NCBI GenBank assembly: GCA_016200325.1
Contig: JACQEZ010000019.1
Coordinates: 186,001 to 250,000, forward strand
DNA from: Candidatus Manganitrophaceae bacterium
GTDB lineage: Bacteria; Nitrospirota; Nitrospiria; SBBL01; Manganitrophaceae
Reading direction: 5' to 3'
Length of the DNA: 64,000 nucleotides
Position numbers and translations under genes: made by a program. Shown piece after piece: positions 32,510 through 41,584 of the stretch. Under the pieces are notes generated by a model, which saw only the letters and a list, made by a program, of their open reading frames with translations, was not told the origin of the DNA and made no database searches. How positions within the stretch are numbered: the stretch's first letter is position 1; every line of letters begins with the position of its first letter.

Positions 32510-35112
32510 TACTGCGTCCTCCTATAAACCCCTGTTGCAACAGTACCGGCATAAACAATATTGCTCTGCTGCGGGTCTATAAGAATAGCATAAACCGGTG
32601 ACGACATTCCATCGTCGAGGTGGGACCACTGCGCCCCTTCATCGGTGCTTTTGAAGACCCCGTCGGTGGAACCGACGAGGAGGGTCGCGCCGGAAGAAGG
32701 CCCGGCAGGATTGAATGAGACAAAATGAACATCGGCGGACCGGAGCCCTTCAACCAGGGACCAGTTGGCCCCTCCGTCGACCGTTTGATAAAGTCCTTGA
32801 GTCGTCCCGGCAAAAAGGACCGACGACGATTCGGGATGGATTGCCAATGCAAAGATGCTCCGGTCGGAGAGGTTCCCTGAGATCGGAAGCCAAGTATCGT
32901 TTCCGTCCAAAATCATTTTGAAGACGCCACTCTGAAAGGTTCCGGCATAAAGGATCGACGGCGTTCCGGGGAAGATTGTCAGCGTATCTATTCCGGTGCT
33001 CGTCAGTCCATTGTTGACCGGCGACCAGGAAAGATGGCCCTCCGTCCCTTTGATCCCGCGAAAAACGCCTCCCCCTTGGGTCCCGGCATAGAATCGATCG
33101 GGCTGATTGGGATCAATTACCAGACTCGTAACGAACTTGGAGATCTGTTGCGACGGCAGGTTCGGCTGATCGGCCGGTCCGTTCTCTTCCCGCCAACTCC
33201 CGCCGCCGTCCAGGCTGTTGTAAATCCCCGCCTCCGACAGGGCGGCATAAATGATCGCCGGGCGATTTGGGTCGACCACCAGCGCCTGAACCCCTTTGAT
33301 TGGAAGACGCGTCGTCATCGCCGTCCATCCCTTCCCCTGATCGACACTCTTATAGATCCCCGCGGCGCCGCCGACATAAACACTCCCCCCGGCGGGACCG
33401 ATTATCGCCTTGACCAGTGCGTTGGGAAGCGGATTCGTGACGTTATCAAGGCTTCCCAGATCAATCGGCATCCAGCTTCCCCCGCCATCGCTGCTCTTGA
33501 AGAGCACCCCGACCCCCCCGGCATAGAGAAGGTTTCCGTTTGCGGGATGGACCAGGATCGAGCGGATATCGGTGGAGGTGAGCCCCTGGTTGCGCTGCAC
33601 CCAGCTCCCTCCTCCATCGGCACTCTTGAAGACCCCGCCGGTCGCGCTGGCGGCATAAAGGGTATTCGAATCGAGGGGGTCGATAGCAATGGCATTGACC
33701 GATCCCATCGAGGCCGCCCCGACGGCGCGCCAGGGCACGCTGCCATCCGTCGTTCCCTTAAAAACGCCCGATGGCGTCCCGGTATACAGGATGCCGCCCG
33801 GGCCGAGTGCAAGCGCTAAGACGGCGGCATCGGCGAGACCGGTGTTGTTTGCCGTCCAGCTCTCCCCGCCGTCGACGCTCCGGTAAACGCCTGCGCGCGT
33901 GCCGGCATAGAGGGTCGGCAATTGGGCATGCGGGACCGAGGGATCGAGCACCAGGGAGGAGATGTCATAGCTGTCGGGCGTGTCATCCGGGACCGTGGGG
34001 GTGGAGTCGAGTCCGGCATTGCTTGCGCCGAGGAATTCCCCCGCCGGACCGCTGGTAAAAACCCCTCCGCCGCCGGTTCCGACATAAAGGGCCGTCATCT
34101 GGCTGGGAGTTCCAGCGACTTCCGCCGAGAGAGCGGTCGGGGCGCCGCTCTCCGTCACCGCGTAATAATAGGAGGTCCCGTTATGAGCGGTTGCATCGAC
34201 GAAAGTGGTGGTATTGACCCCCCCCAGGGGTGAGATTTTGGTCGACGCCGTCGTCACCCCCGGGCTCTCCTGCCGATAGACATCATACGTCACCCCCGCG
34301 GAGGTGGCATTCAAAGCGACGGTGTTCTGGTTATTTCCCACCGTCACCTTGATCCCGTCCGGAGGAGGAGTCGGACCATTTACTTTCGCTGCCGGCACGG
34401 CGGCCACCATCGACGAAGGGACCGTCTCCTCTCCGCCGACCAACGCGGTTAAGACATAATAATAAGGCGTTCCATTCGTGAGGCCGGTGTGACTGTACTG
34501 TAGCTTGGTCGGATCGGTGAGATTGATCGACGGCCATCCCCCCAGAGCAGGCGGTGAGGTGCAGGAGGAGCAGGAGAGAGAGTAGAGGCGGTAGGCGGTG
34601 GCATTCGGAACGGCATTCCATTCCAACGTATTGAGGGTGTCACCCGAGGTCACCCCCACCCCGCCGGGCGGAGCGAAGGGATGATAGGCCACCGAGAAAA
34701 CGGTCTGTTGGGTCAACCCTTGGCCCACCGGCTGCCAGGACGCTGCGCCGTCGCTCGTTTTGTAGAGGTCGCCCCCGGCGACGGCGGCATAAATTTTCAG
34801 CGGATTGATGGGATCGACCAGGAGCTTTCGGACCGGCAATGCCGGAAGGCCCCGGCTGGCCGGCGCCCAGGTGGTACCGCCGTCGGTGGTCTTATAGACA
34901 CTCAGCGTCGAAGTCGCGGCATAGACGACATTCGCATTGGTCGGATCGGTCGCCAACGCATAGAAAACTCCCTTGGAGAGATTGCTGTTCTGGACCCAGC
35001 CGGTGGGGGTGACGACGGTATTCCCTTCCGGTCTTCTTGGATCATTGCTGCACGCGGCATTTAAGGCAAGAAGGAAAATCGCTAAGATATTGTTTTTAAA
35101 AAGTTTTTTCAT
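32509..35112 (-). CDS. BNR/sortilin-type repeat lipoprotein with fibronectin-III-like segments
   Basis: The 867-aa protein has a lipoprotein signal (IFLLALNAAC, Cys at ~21). Many repeats carry the Asp-box pattern S/T-x-D-G-G-x-x-W (TTDGGTTW, SVDGGESW, SADGGGSW, SSDGGGSW, SLDGGGSW), typical of BNR/VPS10 propellers. Two fibronectin-III-like stretches lie in the first half (GDTLNTLEWNAVPNATAYRLY; NQNTVALNATSAGVTYDVYR). It is probably a surface or periplasmic propeller protein for binding polymers. Transcribed from TTGACA-N17-TATCCT at 35168-35140 with SD AAGGA, and overlaps the downstream pseudopilin gene. Confidence 0.85.
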   Translation of the reverse strand: MKKLFKNNILAIFLLALNAACSNDPRRPEGNTVVTPTGWVQNSNLSKGVFYALATDPTNANVVYAATSTLSVYKTTDGGTTWAPASRGLPALPVRKLLVDPINPLKIYAAVAGGDLYKTSDGAASWQPVGQGLTQQTVFSVAYHPFAPPGGVGVTSGDTLNTLEWNAVPNATAYRLYSLSCSSCTSPPALGGWPSINLTDPTKLQYSHTGLTNGTPYYYVLTALVGGEETVPSSMVAAVPAAKVNGPTPPPDGIKVTVGNNQNTVALNATSAGVTYDVYRQESPGVTTASTKISPLGGVNTTTFVDATAHNGTSYYYAVTESGAPTALSAEVAGTPSQMTALYVGTGGGGVFTSGPAGEFLGASNAGLDSTPTVPDDTPDSYDISSLVLDPSVPHAQLPTLYAGTRAGVYRSVDGGESWTANNTGLADAAVLALALGPGGILYTGTPSGVFKGTTDGSVPWRAVGAASMGSVNAIAIDPLDSNTLYAASATGGVFKSADGGGSWVQRNQGLTSTDIRSILVHPANGNLLYAGGVGVLFKSSDGGGSWMPIDLGSLDNVTNPLPNALVKAIIGPAGGSVYVGGAAGIYKSVDQGKGWTAMTTRLPIKGVQALVVDPNRPAIIYAALSEAGIYNSLDGGGSWREENGPADQPNLPSQQISKFVTSLVIDPNQPDRFYAGTQGGGVFRGIKGTEGHLSWSPVNNGLTSTGIDTLTIFPGTPSILYAGTFQSGVFKMILDGNDTWLPISGNLSDRSIFALAIHPESSSVLFAGTTQGLYQTVDGGANWSLVEGLRSADVHFVSFNPAGPSSGATLLVGSTDGVFKSTDEGAQWSHLDDGMSSPVYAILIDPQQSNIVYAGTVATGVYRRTQ

Positions 35113-35139
35113 CTATTTTCCTTAGGAGCTTATTCGAAA

Positions 35140-35168
35140 AGGATAGTCGAGGATCGAATCTCTGTCAA
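35140..35168 (-). promoter_or_regulatory. Sigma70 promoter of the BNR lipoprotein gene
   Basis: Minus strand: perfect TTGACA (35168-35163), 17-bp spacer, TATCCT (35145-35140); back to back with the hemL promoter. Confidence 0.65.
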
Positions 35169-35195
35169 CTTAACGAGATCCTGTTTTGGCTTCGC

Positions 35196-35224
35196 TTGAC
35201 TTGCCCCGCGCCTTTCCATAGAAT
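35196..35224 (+). promoter_or_regulatory. Sigma70 promoter of hemL
   Basis: TTGACT (35196-35201), 17-bp spacer, TAGAAT (35219-35224), 27 bp before the start. Confidence 0.7.
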
Positions 35225-35251
35225 GGACCGACATTGCGGGAGTGTGACTTT

Positions 35252-36535
35252 ATGAAGCGAGAGAAATCGGCGGCCCTTTTTCAAGAGGCGGAGAAACGAA
35301 TCCCCGGCGGGGTCAACTCCCCGGTTCGGGCATTCAAAGCGGTGGGGGGAAATCCTCTCTTTATTAAGAAGGCGAAGGGAAGCAAGATTATCGATGCCGA
35401 CGGAAACCGGTTCATCGACTATGTTCTTTCTTGGGGACCGATGATCGTCGGCCACGCCCATCCGAAGGTCGTCGAAGCAATCCAGAAAGCGGCGGCAAAC
35501 GGAACCAGCTTCGGCGCGCCGACCGCTTTAGAGGTCGAGCTCGCCAAATCGGTTCAAGCCCATTTCCCATTGATGGAACGGATTCGGTTCGTCAACTCCG
35601 GCACCGAGGCGACGATGAGCGCCATCCGCCTCGCGCGCGCCTACACCCGAAGAAACAAAATCATCAAGTTCGAGGGGTGCTATCACGGCCATGCCGACTC
35701 CCTTTTGGTCAAGGCCGGATCGGGCGCCACCACCCTCGGCGTTCCCGACTCTCCCGGTGTCCCGCCCGATCTTGCGCGGGACACGATCACCCTCCCCTTC
35801 AATAACCTGAAGGCGATCCAGCGGACACTCGAGCAGGAAGGAAATCAGATCGCCTGTTTGATTGTCGAGCCGATCCCCGGCAACATGGGGACGATCATTC
35901 CGGAAGACGGTTTTCTTCCGGGATTAAGAGAACTAACGCGGCCGTTTGGGATCGTCCTGATTTTCGATGAGGTGATGACCGGATTTCGCGCCGCGCCGGG
36001 CGGCGCGCAGGAGCGCTATGGGATCCGTCCCGACCTGACCTGTCTTGGAAAGATCATCGGCGGCGGTCTTCCGGTCGGCGCGTATGGCGGGAAGCGAGAA
36101 ATCATGGAGATGGTCGCTCCGGTCGGGCCGGTCTACCAGGCCGGCACCCTCTCCGGCAATCCGCTCGCGATGGCGGCCGGACTAGCCACCCTCTCGCTGC
36201 TGAAAGATCCGGCCGTTTACGAAAAGCTCGACCAGCGGGCGGCCGAACTGGCCGAAGGGCTGGCCGCCGCCGCCCGAAAGGCGCGCCTCTCGGTTCAGAT
36301 CAACCGCATCGGCTCGCAGATGACCCTCTTCTTCAATGCCAACAAGGTCGTCGATTATCAGACGGCGCTTCAGTCGGATCGAGACCGTTTCTCAAAATGC
36401 TTCTCGGCTCTTTTAGAAGAAGGGGTCTACCTTCCCCCGTCTCAGTTTGAGGCGTTCTTTCTCTCGACCGCCCACACTGCGGCCGACATCGAGAAGACGG
36501 TTGACGCAGCCTACCGGGTTTTCAAAAAGCTCTAA
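35252..36535 (+). CDS. hemL: Glutamate-1-semialdehyde 2,1-aminomutase
   Basis: The 427-aa protein begins [20 protein letters not shown], a near-invariant GSA-aminomutase start. Other signs are [27 protein letters not shown], the pocket [10 protein letters not shown] and the PLP lysine in [17 protein letters not shown]. It converts glutamate-1-semialdehyde to 5-aminolevulinate in the C5 haem pathway. ATG 35252 is chosen from SD GGGAG; an ATG at 35234 lacks one. It is followed after 1 bp by the AtpI-like gene. Confidence 0.96.
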   Translation: MKREKSAALFQEAEKRIPGGVNSPVRAFKAVGGNPLFIKKAKGSKIIDADGNRFIDYVLSWGPMIVGHAHPKVVEAIQKAAANGTSFGAPTALEVELAKSVQAHFPLMERIRFVNSGTEATMSAIRLARAYTRRNKIIKFEGCYHGHADSLLVKAGSGATTLGVPDSPGVPPDLARDTITLPFNNLKAIQRTLEQEGNQIACLIVEPIPGNMGTIIPEDGFLPGLRELTRPFGIVLIFDEVMTGFRAAPGGAQERYGIRPDLTCLGKIIGGGLPVGAYGGKREIMEMVAPVGPVYQAGTLSGNPLAMAAGLATLSLLKDPAVYEKLDQRAAELAEGLAAAARKARLSVQINRIGSQMTLFFNANKVVDYQTALQSDRDRFSKCFSALLEEGVYLPPSQFEAFFLSTAHTAADIEKTVDAAYRVFKKL

Positions 36536-36536
36536 G

Positions 36537-36932
36537 ATGCAATCGCCTCCAACCTCTCCTCCCCCGTTCGACCGAGAACGATTCCTCGCCCGGAGCAATC
36601 AGGCACTCCACCGGATTGAGCGGAACGAGTTGATTATCCTCGCCGCCGTCGGCCTGATTACCCTCCTTTTCTTCGGGATGTTCGGGGGGTCGATGATGAT
36701 CGGCGGCGTCTTCGGGATGTTCAACTTTCGAAGCCTGCACCGGATGTTCCAACGCCGACTTCTCGATCCCTCTCGCCAAAAAAAAGAGCAACTCGCCTAT
36801 AGCTTAAAGGTGTTTCTCATTGTCGGACTCTTCTTCTATATCATTCAATGGCAAACGATCAGCATCGCCGGGATTCTCATCGGCTTCTTCATGATCACCA
36901 GTGCCGTCGTGATGGAGACCCTCCGGAAGTAA
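36537..36932 (+). CDS. AtpI-like (ATP synthase subunit I family) membrane protein
   Basis: The 131-aa protein has about four membrane helices, two close pairs. GGSMMIGGVFGMFNFRSLHRMFQ fits the glycine-rich second helix and loop of ATP synthase subunit I proteins. In most genomes AtpI starts the atp operon; here it trails hemL by 1 bp and no F-type ATPase genes follow. Family assignment is moderate. Confidence 0.7.
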   Translation: MQSPPTSPPPFDRERFLARSNQALHRIERNELIILAAVGLITLLFFGMFGGSMMIGGVFGMFNFRSLHRMFQRRLLDPSRQKKEQLAYSLKVFLIVGLFFYIIQWQTISIAGILIGFFMITSAVVMETLRK

Positions 36933-37020
36933 CCTGACGCGCATCTCGCGCATCTCGGAGGAAGCTTCTCTCTCCGCCGCGCCTTTCCCCACGTCTCTTT
37001 CTCCTTCAAGAAATCCAGAA

Positions 37021-37051
37021 CAAAAAAACCGGAGGGCGACCCCCTCCGGTT
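37021..37051 (-). terminator. Intrinsic terminator of the two-domain exported protein gene
   Basis: AACCGGAGGG / CCCTCCGGTT, 5-nt loop, with seven T on the minus strand. Confidence 0.85.
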
Positions 37052-37070
37052 CGCTTGCTCCTTCAGAATT

Positions 37071-37712
37071 TTATTTCTGGGGCTCGACCGATTTTGCCTT
37101 GAGGGTCAGCGTGACCGTCACCCGGTCGCCCGGCTGAACATTCTTCAGTTTGGCGCCCCGGTCCTCATCGAGCTCAAGACGGTTCACCCCGCCATTGGCG
37201 GTTTCAATTTCCAAGACCCGCTGGGATGAATCATAACGGACCACCTTGCCGGTAATCGCCCCGGCACCGTTCTGCACCTCACCCGGCTGCGAAGCCCCGC
37301 CGGAGCCATGGTCGGTTTGGCTGTCTGGCGAAGCCCCCGCACGATCGGTCGGCTCGACCGCTTTCGCCTCAATCGCCAGGTCGAGAAGGACCTGATCGCC
37401 CGGCTTAATATTATTTAATTGTCCTCTCGCCTCCCGGTCCAATTGGATCCGGCTGATTTTTCCGCCGGTTGTTCGAACGCCGATCGTTCCCTTGGCCGGG
37501 TCAACATCAACTACATCACCGAAGAGCTTGCCGGCATTCCCCAAAGGGGTCACCCGACCAGATGAATTTCCGACCTCTTGATCGGGCTGCATCTGATTTT
37601 GATCGGTCTGAGCGCCGGTCTCTCCCCGTTTGATTGGCCCTTGTGGATCTGCGCCGAACGAGACCCCCGACAGAGAGAGCGAAACAGCAAGTATGAATAT
37701 GAGCTTTTTCAT
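37071..37712 (-). CDS. Exported protein with two copies of a small beta domain
   Basis: The 213-aa protein has a signal peptide (MKKLIFILAVSLSLSGVSFGA). Domain 1 (about 60-115) is LFGDVVDVDPAKGTIGVRTTGG to GDQVLLDLAIEAKAVEP. Domain 2 (about 148-210) is ITGKVVRYDSSQRVLEIETANGG to GDRVTVTLTLKAKSVEP. A Gly/Ser linker joins them. The same domain occurs once in the exported protein at 23254-23646. ATG 37712 is 7 nt after AAGGAG. Function unknown; both proteins end soon after the repeated VEP or IEI strand. Confidence 0.8.
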   Translation of the reverse strand: MKKLIFILAVSLSLSGVSFGADPQGPIKRGETGAQTDQNQMQPDQEVGNSSGRVTPLGNAGKLFGDVVDVDPAKGTIGVRTTGGKISRIQLDREARGQLNNIKPGDQVLLDLAIEAKAVEPTDRAGASPDSQTDHGSGGASQPGEVQNGAGAITGKVVRYDSSQRVLEIETANGGVNRLELDEDRGAKLKNVQPGDRVTVTLTLKAKSVEPQK

Positions 37713-37809
37713 CACCTTTCTCCTTTTTCCCCCATCAGCTTCAAGTATAACTTTTCTGAAAAGAGGCAGGCAAGATCCTCGCCTGTGAGCAGGAGAGAGG
37801 CAGCGCGCC

Positions 37810-38577
37810 TTAGCTCTTCTTGAGAAAGGCCGAGATCATGTCGATCGGAAGGGGAAAAAGGATCGTTGAGTTCTTCTCCGCTGCAATTTCGGTTAAGGTC
37901 TGAAGATACCGAAGCTGCAGGGTCGCCGGCTCGGTGCCGATGATCCGCGCCGCATCGGCGAGCTTCTGCGCCGCTTGGAATTCTCCTTCCGCATGGATCA
38001 CCTTCGCCCGCCGCTCCCGCTCGGCCTCCGCCTGCCGCGCGATCGCCCGGAGCATCTCTTGGGGAAGATCGACATTCTTTACTTCCACCGCCGTCACCTT
38101 CACCCCCCATGGCTCGGTCTGCTGGTCAATAATTTGCTGAAGCTGAACGTTGATCTCTTCCCGTTTCGAGAGGAGCTCATCGAGCTGGCTCTGGCCAAGG
38201 ACACTTCGGAGGGTCGTCTGAGAGATCTGCGAGGTCGCATAGAGATAATTCTCCACCTCCAGAATGGCCCTCTCCGGGGCGATCACCCGAAAATAGAGGA
38301 CGGCATTCACCTTGACGGACACGTTGTCGCGGGTGATGATATCCTGCGATGGGACATCCATCGTCACCGTTCGGAGGCTGACCCGCTCCATCTTGTCGAT
38401 GATCGGGATGAGGACAATCAGGCCGGGACCGTTCCCTCCATAGAAGGCCCCTTCTTTAACATATCGACCGAGACGAAAAATCACGGCCCGTTCATACTCT
38501 TTCAAAATGCGGATCCCGTTGAAGAGAATAAAGAGCACAATCAGAATCAACACGACCAATGGGAATGTCAACATCAT
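37810..38577 (-). CDS. Stomatin/prohibitin-like (SPFH, slipin) membrane protein
   Basis: The 255-aa protein has one N-terminal membrane segment ([17 protein letters not shown]), then the SPFH domain: [59 protein letters not shown] and [19 protein letters not shown] coiled-coil [22 protein letters not shown] follows. It pairs with the NfeD-like protease 9 bp upstream; such pairs organise membrane quality control. AGGAGG precedes the tandem ATGs. Confidence 0.95.
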   Translation of the reverse strand: MMLTFPLVVLILIVLFILFNGIRILKEYERAVIFRLGRYVKEGAFYGGNGPGLIVLIPIIDKMERVSLRTVTMDVPSQDIITRDNVSVKVNAVLYFRVIAPERAILEVENYLYATSQISQTTLRSVLGQSQLDELLSKREEINVQLQQIIDQQTEPWGVKVTAVEVKNVDLPQEMLRAIARQAEAERERRAKVIHAEGEFQAAQKLADAARIIGTEPATLQLRYLQTLTEIAAEKNSTILFPLPIDMISAFLKKS

Positions 38578-38586
38578 CCGTTCCTC

Positions 38587-39897
38587 CTACTTTTTAACTT
38601 TCTTCACACGTAATCGTAACCCATCGACCTTGACCACTTCGGCTTTTTCTCCCGCCGCAACCGGCTCGTCGCTCTCGGCCTTCCAGAGCTCTCCATGAAC
38701 CTGGAGCATCCCGCTCGGGGAGAGAGCGGTCTGCGCCACGCCGATCGCTCCGATCAGCCCCTCCGCGCCGGTCACCGGCCGGCGGCGTTGAGAGCGCCAA
38801 GCCGCCTGCACGATGAAAAGGAAAAAGAGGGCGGTGATCAACACCGAAGGGATGATCACCTGCAGTGAAATCCGAAGCGAGGGGACGTCGGTGTTGATCA
38901 ACATCAATGAGCCGAAGAACAATGCGATCACCCCGCCGGCGCCGAGGACGCCAAAACTTTGAACCTTGATCTCCGCGATAAAGAGGATGAACGCCAGGAG
39001 AATTAAGAGGAGCCCGGCGTAGTTGATCGGCAACGTCTGAAAGGCATAGAGGGCGAGGATCAATGAAATCGCCCCGACCACGCCGGGAAGAACCGCCCCC
39101 GGACTGTAGAGCTCGGCGATCAGACCGGTGATTCCGAGGAGCATCAAGACATAGGCGACATTCGGATCGGAGATCGCCTTGAGCAGTCGCAGTCGAAGGC
39201 TGATCGGATTCTGGATCACCTCGGCGTGGGCGGTCGACAGCAGCCGCTTCCCTTGGGCGGTTGTCACCGACTGCCCATCTATCTTCTTGATCAAATCGGA
39301 AAGGTCGGCCGCGATCAAATCGACGATCTTCAACTTGACCGCCTCTTGCTCCGTGATCGAGACCGACTCCCGGACCGCTTTTTCGGCCCATTCGGCATTC
39401 CTTCCTCGCCGCTCCGACAGCGACCGGATATAGGCCGCCGCGTCGTTCTCCACCTTCTTCTTCATCTCTTCATCCATCTGTCCCCCGCCCATCGCAACGG
39501 GGTGGGCCGCGCCGATGTTGGTGCCGGGGGCCATCGCCGCCAAGTGAGCCGCCATCGTGATGAAGACCCCGGCCGAGGCGGCCCGGCCGCCGCTCGGCGC
39601 GACATAAACGATGATTGGAACCTCTGAAGCGATCATCGCCTTGATGATATCCCGCATTGAAGTATCGAGACCGCCCGGCGTGTCGAGCTGGATGATCAGC
39701 GCCTCGGCGTCTGCCTGCTCGGCCTGCGCAATCGCCGTGGTGAAGAGCTCGGATGAAACGGGGTTGATCATCCCTTCATAGGTGATCACATAGATCGGTT
39801 TTGCTTCTGCTGAAACAGAAAGGGAAAAGAGGAAAAGAAGGGTGACCCAAAATCGGCAAAATTGGCAAAATTGGATGGATCGGAAGGACCATCTCAT
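38587..39897 (-). CDS. NfeD-family membrane protease (long form, ClpP-type)
   Basis: The 436-aa protein has a signal peptide or first helix (residues ~10-30) and a ClpP-like serine protease domain: IIQLDTPGGLDTSMRDII, the nucleophile Ser in GGRAASAGVFI and PGTNIGAAHPV. Five membrane helices (about 235-360) follow, then a C-terminal OB-type NfeD domain (LIGAIGVAQTALSPSGMLQVHGELWKAES). Long NfeD proteins cleave stomatin partners; the stomatin gene follows directly. No SD lies before ATG 39897, but a sigma70 -10 box ends 7 nt upstream, so the mRNA may be leaderless. Confidence 0.94.
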   Translation of the reverse strand: MRWSFRSIQFCQFCRFWVTLLFLFSLSVSAEAKPIYVITYEGMINPVSSELFTTAIAQAEQADAEALIIQLDTPGGLDTSMRDIIKAMIASEVPIIVYVAPSGGRAASAGVFITMAAHLAAMAPGTNIGAAHPVAMGGGQMDEEMKKKVENDAAAYIRSLSERRGRNAEWAEKAVRESVSITEQEAVKLKIVDLIAADLSDLIKKIDGQSVTTAQGKRLLSTAHAEVIQNPISLRLRLLKAISDPNVAYVLMLLGITGLIAELYSPGAVLPGVVGAISLILALYAFQTLPINYAGLLLILLAFILFIAEIKVQSFGVLGAGGVIALFFGSLMLINTDVPSLRISLQVIIPSVLITALFFLFIVQAAWRSQRRRPVTGAEGLIGAIGVAQTALSPSGMLQVHGELWKAESDEPVAAGEKAEVVKVDGLRLRVKKVKK

Positions 39898-39904
39898 ATC
39901 GATG

Positions 39905-39933
39905 ATCCTATTCCTTTACAGAGGAGGAGTCAA
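39905..39933 (-). promoter_or_regulatory. Sigma70 promoter of the nfeD-stomatin operon
   Basis: Minus strand TTGACT (39933-39928), 17-bp spacer, TAGGAT (39910-39905), then 7 nt to ATG 39897. Confidence 0.6.
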
Positions 39934-40012
39934 GGAAGCGGGGCCGCGCGAACGATTGCACGGAGCGCACCGGCTCTCTCAGTCAGAGCCGTATCAAATC
40001 GGTTCGTCAAAT

Positions 40013-40048
40013 ATAAAGAGGCCGACCCAACAGGGCCGGCCTCTTTAT
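40013..40048 (-). terminator. Terminator after rplI
   Basis: ATAAAGAGGCC and GGCCTCTTTAT form an 11-bp stem with an inner CCC/GGG; minus-strand tail TATTTG is only moderately U-rich. Confidence 0.65.
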
Positions 40049-40083
40049 AATCAAAATCCGATTCGATCTGCTCGGCGCGAAAA

Positions 40084-40554
40084 CTACTTCGTCTCTTCCG
40101 CCTGCGGCTCTTCCGCCTTCACAACCTCCACTTTGATCTCGGCCGTCACGTCGTGATGGACCTTGACCAAAACGGTAAACGTCCCGACCTCTTTGATCGG
40201 CTTGTCGAGGACGATCTTTCTCTTATCGATCTCTACCCCCTGGGCGGCCACCGCATCGGCGATGTCTTTGGATGTCACCGAGCCGAAGAGCTTTCCTTCT
40301 TCTCCGACCTGAGCCGGGATCGAGACGGAGAGGGCGCCGATCTTTTTCGCCTCTTCTTCCGCCGCCGTCTTCTCCTTCTTTACCCGGTCCGAGATGACCC
40401 TCTTTTGATGCTCGACGGTGCTGATATTCCGCGTCGTCGCCACCGCCCCCAAATTTCGCGGGAGCAGAAAGTTGCGGGCATATCCGTCCGCCACGTTGAC
40501 CAAATCGCCCATCCGCCCGAGCTTCTCGACATCTTCCTTTAAAATAATCTTCAT
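40084..40554 (-). CDS. rplI: 50S ribosomal protein bL9
   Basis: The 156-aa protein starts MKIILKEDVEKLGRMGDLVN and has VADGYARNFLLPRNLGAVAT, the signature of bL9. A long charged helix follows, then the C-terminal domain LFGSVTSKDIADAV. The Ala/Glu-rich tail EEPQAEETK is slightly longer than usual. ATG 40554 has GAGGAG 9 nt upstream. It is not beside rpsF/rpsR as in many bacteria; it has its own promoter inside the end of the upstream gene. Confidence 0.96.
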   Translation of the reverse strand: MKIILKEDVEKLGRMGDLVNVADGYARNFLLPRNLGAVATTRNISTVEHQKRVISDRVKKEKTAAEEEAKKIGALSVSIPAQVGEEGKLFGSVTSKDIADAVAAQGVEIDKRKIVLDKPIKEVGTFTVLVKVHHDVTAEIKVEVVKAEEPQAEETK

Positions 40555-40618
40555 TGATCTCTTCTCCTCAACCACTCTCACTGACGGATCCCGACGTCGC
40601 GCCGGGCCGAATTTTGCT

Positions 40619-40647
40619 ATTTTATTGGAGCGAGACCCGCTTGTCAA
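40619..40647 (-). promoter_or_regulatory. Sigma70 promoter of rplI
   Basis: Minus strand: perfect TTGACA (40647-40642), 17-bp spacer, TAAAAT (40624-40619), lying over the last codons of the JAMM-like gene. Confidence 0.7.
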
Positions 40648-41584
40648 TGTCTATGTCGATTCTCTGGAGGTCCTGTTTTACAACATCATAGAGAACCAAT
40701 CCCTGCCGTGAAAGGGTCATCACGACCTGCCGCTTCCGAAGGCTCTGCTCGATGTCGATGCTGGAGGGGGGCTCGTTGACGCCGTTGTGGAAGTGGAAGA
40801 GGGCGACAAAGTGCTCTCCGAACGGCACTTTCCCCAGCGCTTCTTTAAATTGATAGGGAGAGAGAAGAAAGCGCGATTCGGAGAGCGCCTCGAACGTTTC
40901 GATGAAGTTATCGACCAAGGTCATCTTCACCTTATCCGCAAGTCGATCGTTTCGGAGCAGGCGGGTTAAGTCGGTCACCCACCGCTGCTGCAGACCGACC
41001 TTCTCAAAGATATCCTGGTTCGACGAGAGAGAGATAAAATCGGCAAAGCGCAGGATCGATTGCCGCATCTCCCGAAGTTGAGCGAGATAAGCGCTATTCA
41101 ACGAAGGTATTTCATAGAGATGGACTTCCGGTCGTCCCTCTCGATACGAAAGGGTTAAGATCCCTCCCAGCTCGCTCTGGCGATATTGACGCGAGGCCGC
41201 AACCCGATCATAGATTTGCTGTCCGGTCTTCGGGGCTTCCAGCGCCGACCTCAGCTCGTCGTGGGGAACCTGCAAGAGATTGAGTTGGTAGAGCCCGTAA
41301 TCGGCAATTTCCGAGAAATGTCCGATCAGCGTGTAGGGAAACGCCTGGGTGGTAATCTTATAAAAGACAGGGATTCCTTGAAGGAAGTTTTTGTTTCCCT
41401 TGTAGAGCCGCTCCAAAGGGGGCTCCGCGGAATAGATAAATTGGGTCGAGAGCTGCAGATAACAGAGCAGAAGAGGGATGAGCCAGTAATCGTTTAATTT
41501 TCGGCGAAGCCGATTCCGGAAGCTTCGGTTTCGGCGCTCCCAGCCGGGTGACTCTGAGGGAAACGTTGCAGCATAATCAGACAT
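40622..41584 (-). CDS. Membrane-anchored protein with a C-terminal JAMM-type motif
   Basis: The 320-aa protein has one N-terminal membrane segment ([21 protein letters not shown], about 33-53) and a large soluble part. Near the C-terminus [15 protein letters not shown] gives H264-x-H266-x7-S274-x2-D277, exactly the HxH-x7-S-x2-D metalloprotease motif of JAMM/MPN+ proteins. It is followed by beta strands ([17 protein letters not shown]), as in that fold. The partner Glu upstream could be E229, E232 or E236. No family was recognised over the rest. It overlaps queC by 8 nt. Possibly a periplasmic or cytoplasmic isopeptidase-like enzyme. Confidence 0.75.
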   Translation of the reverse strand: MSDYAATFPSESPGWERRNRSFRNRLRRKLNDYWLIPLLLCYLQLSTQFIYSAEPPLERLYKGNKNFLQGIPVFYKITTQAFPYTLIGHFSEIADYGLYQLNLLQVPHDELRSALEAPKTGQQIYDRVAASRQYRQSELGGILTLSYREGRPEVHLYEIPSLNSAYLAQLREMRQSILRFADFISLSSNQDIFEKVGLQQRWVTDLTRLLRNDRLADKVKMTLVDNFIETFEALSESRFLLSPYQFKEALGKVPFGEHFVALFHFHNGVNEPPSSIDIEQSLRKRQVVMTLSRQGLVLYDVVKQDLQRIDIDIDKRVSLQ

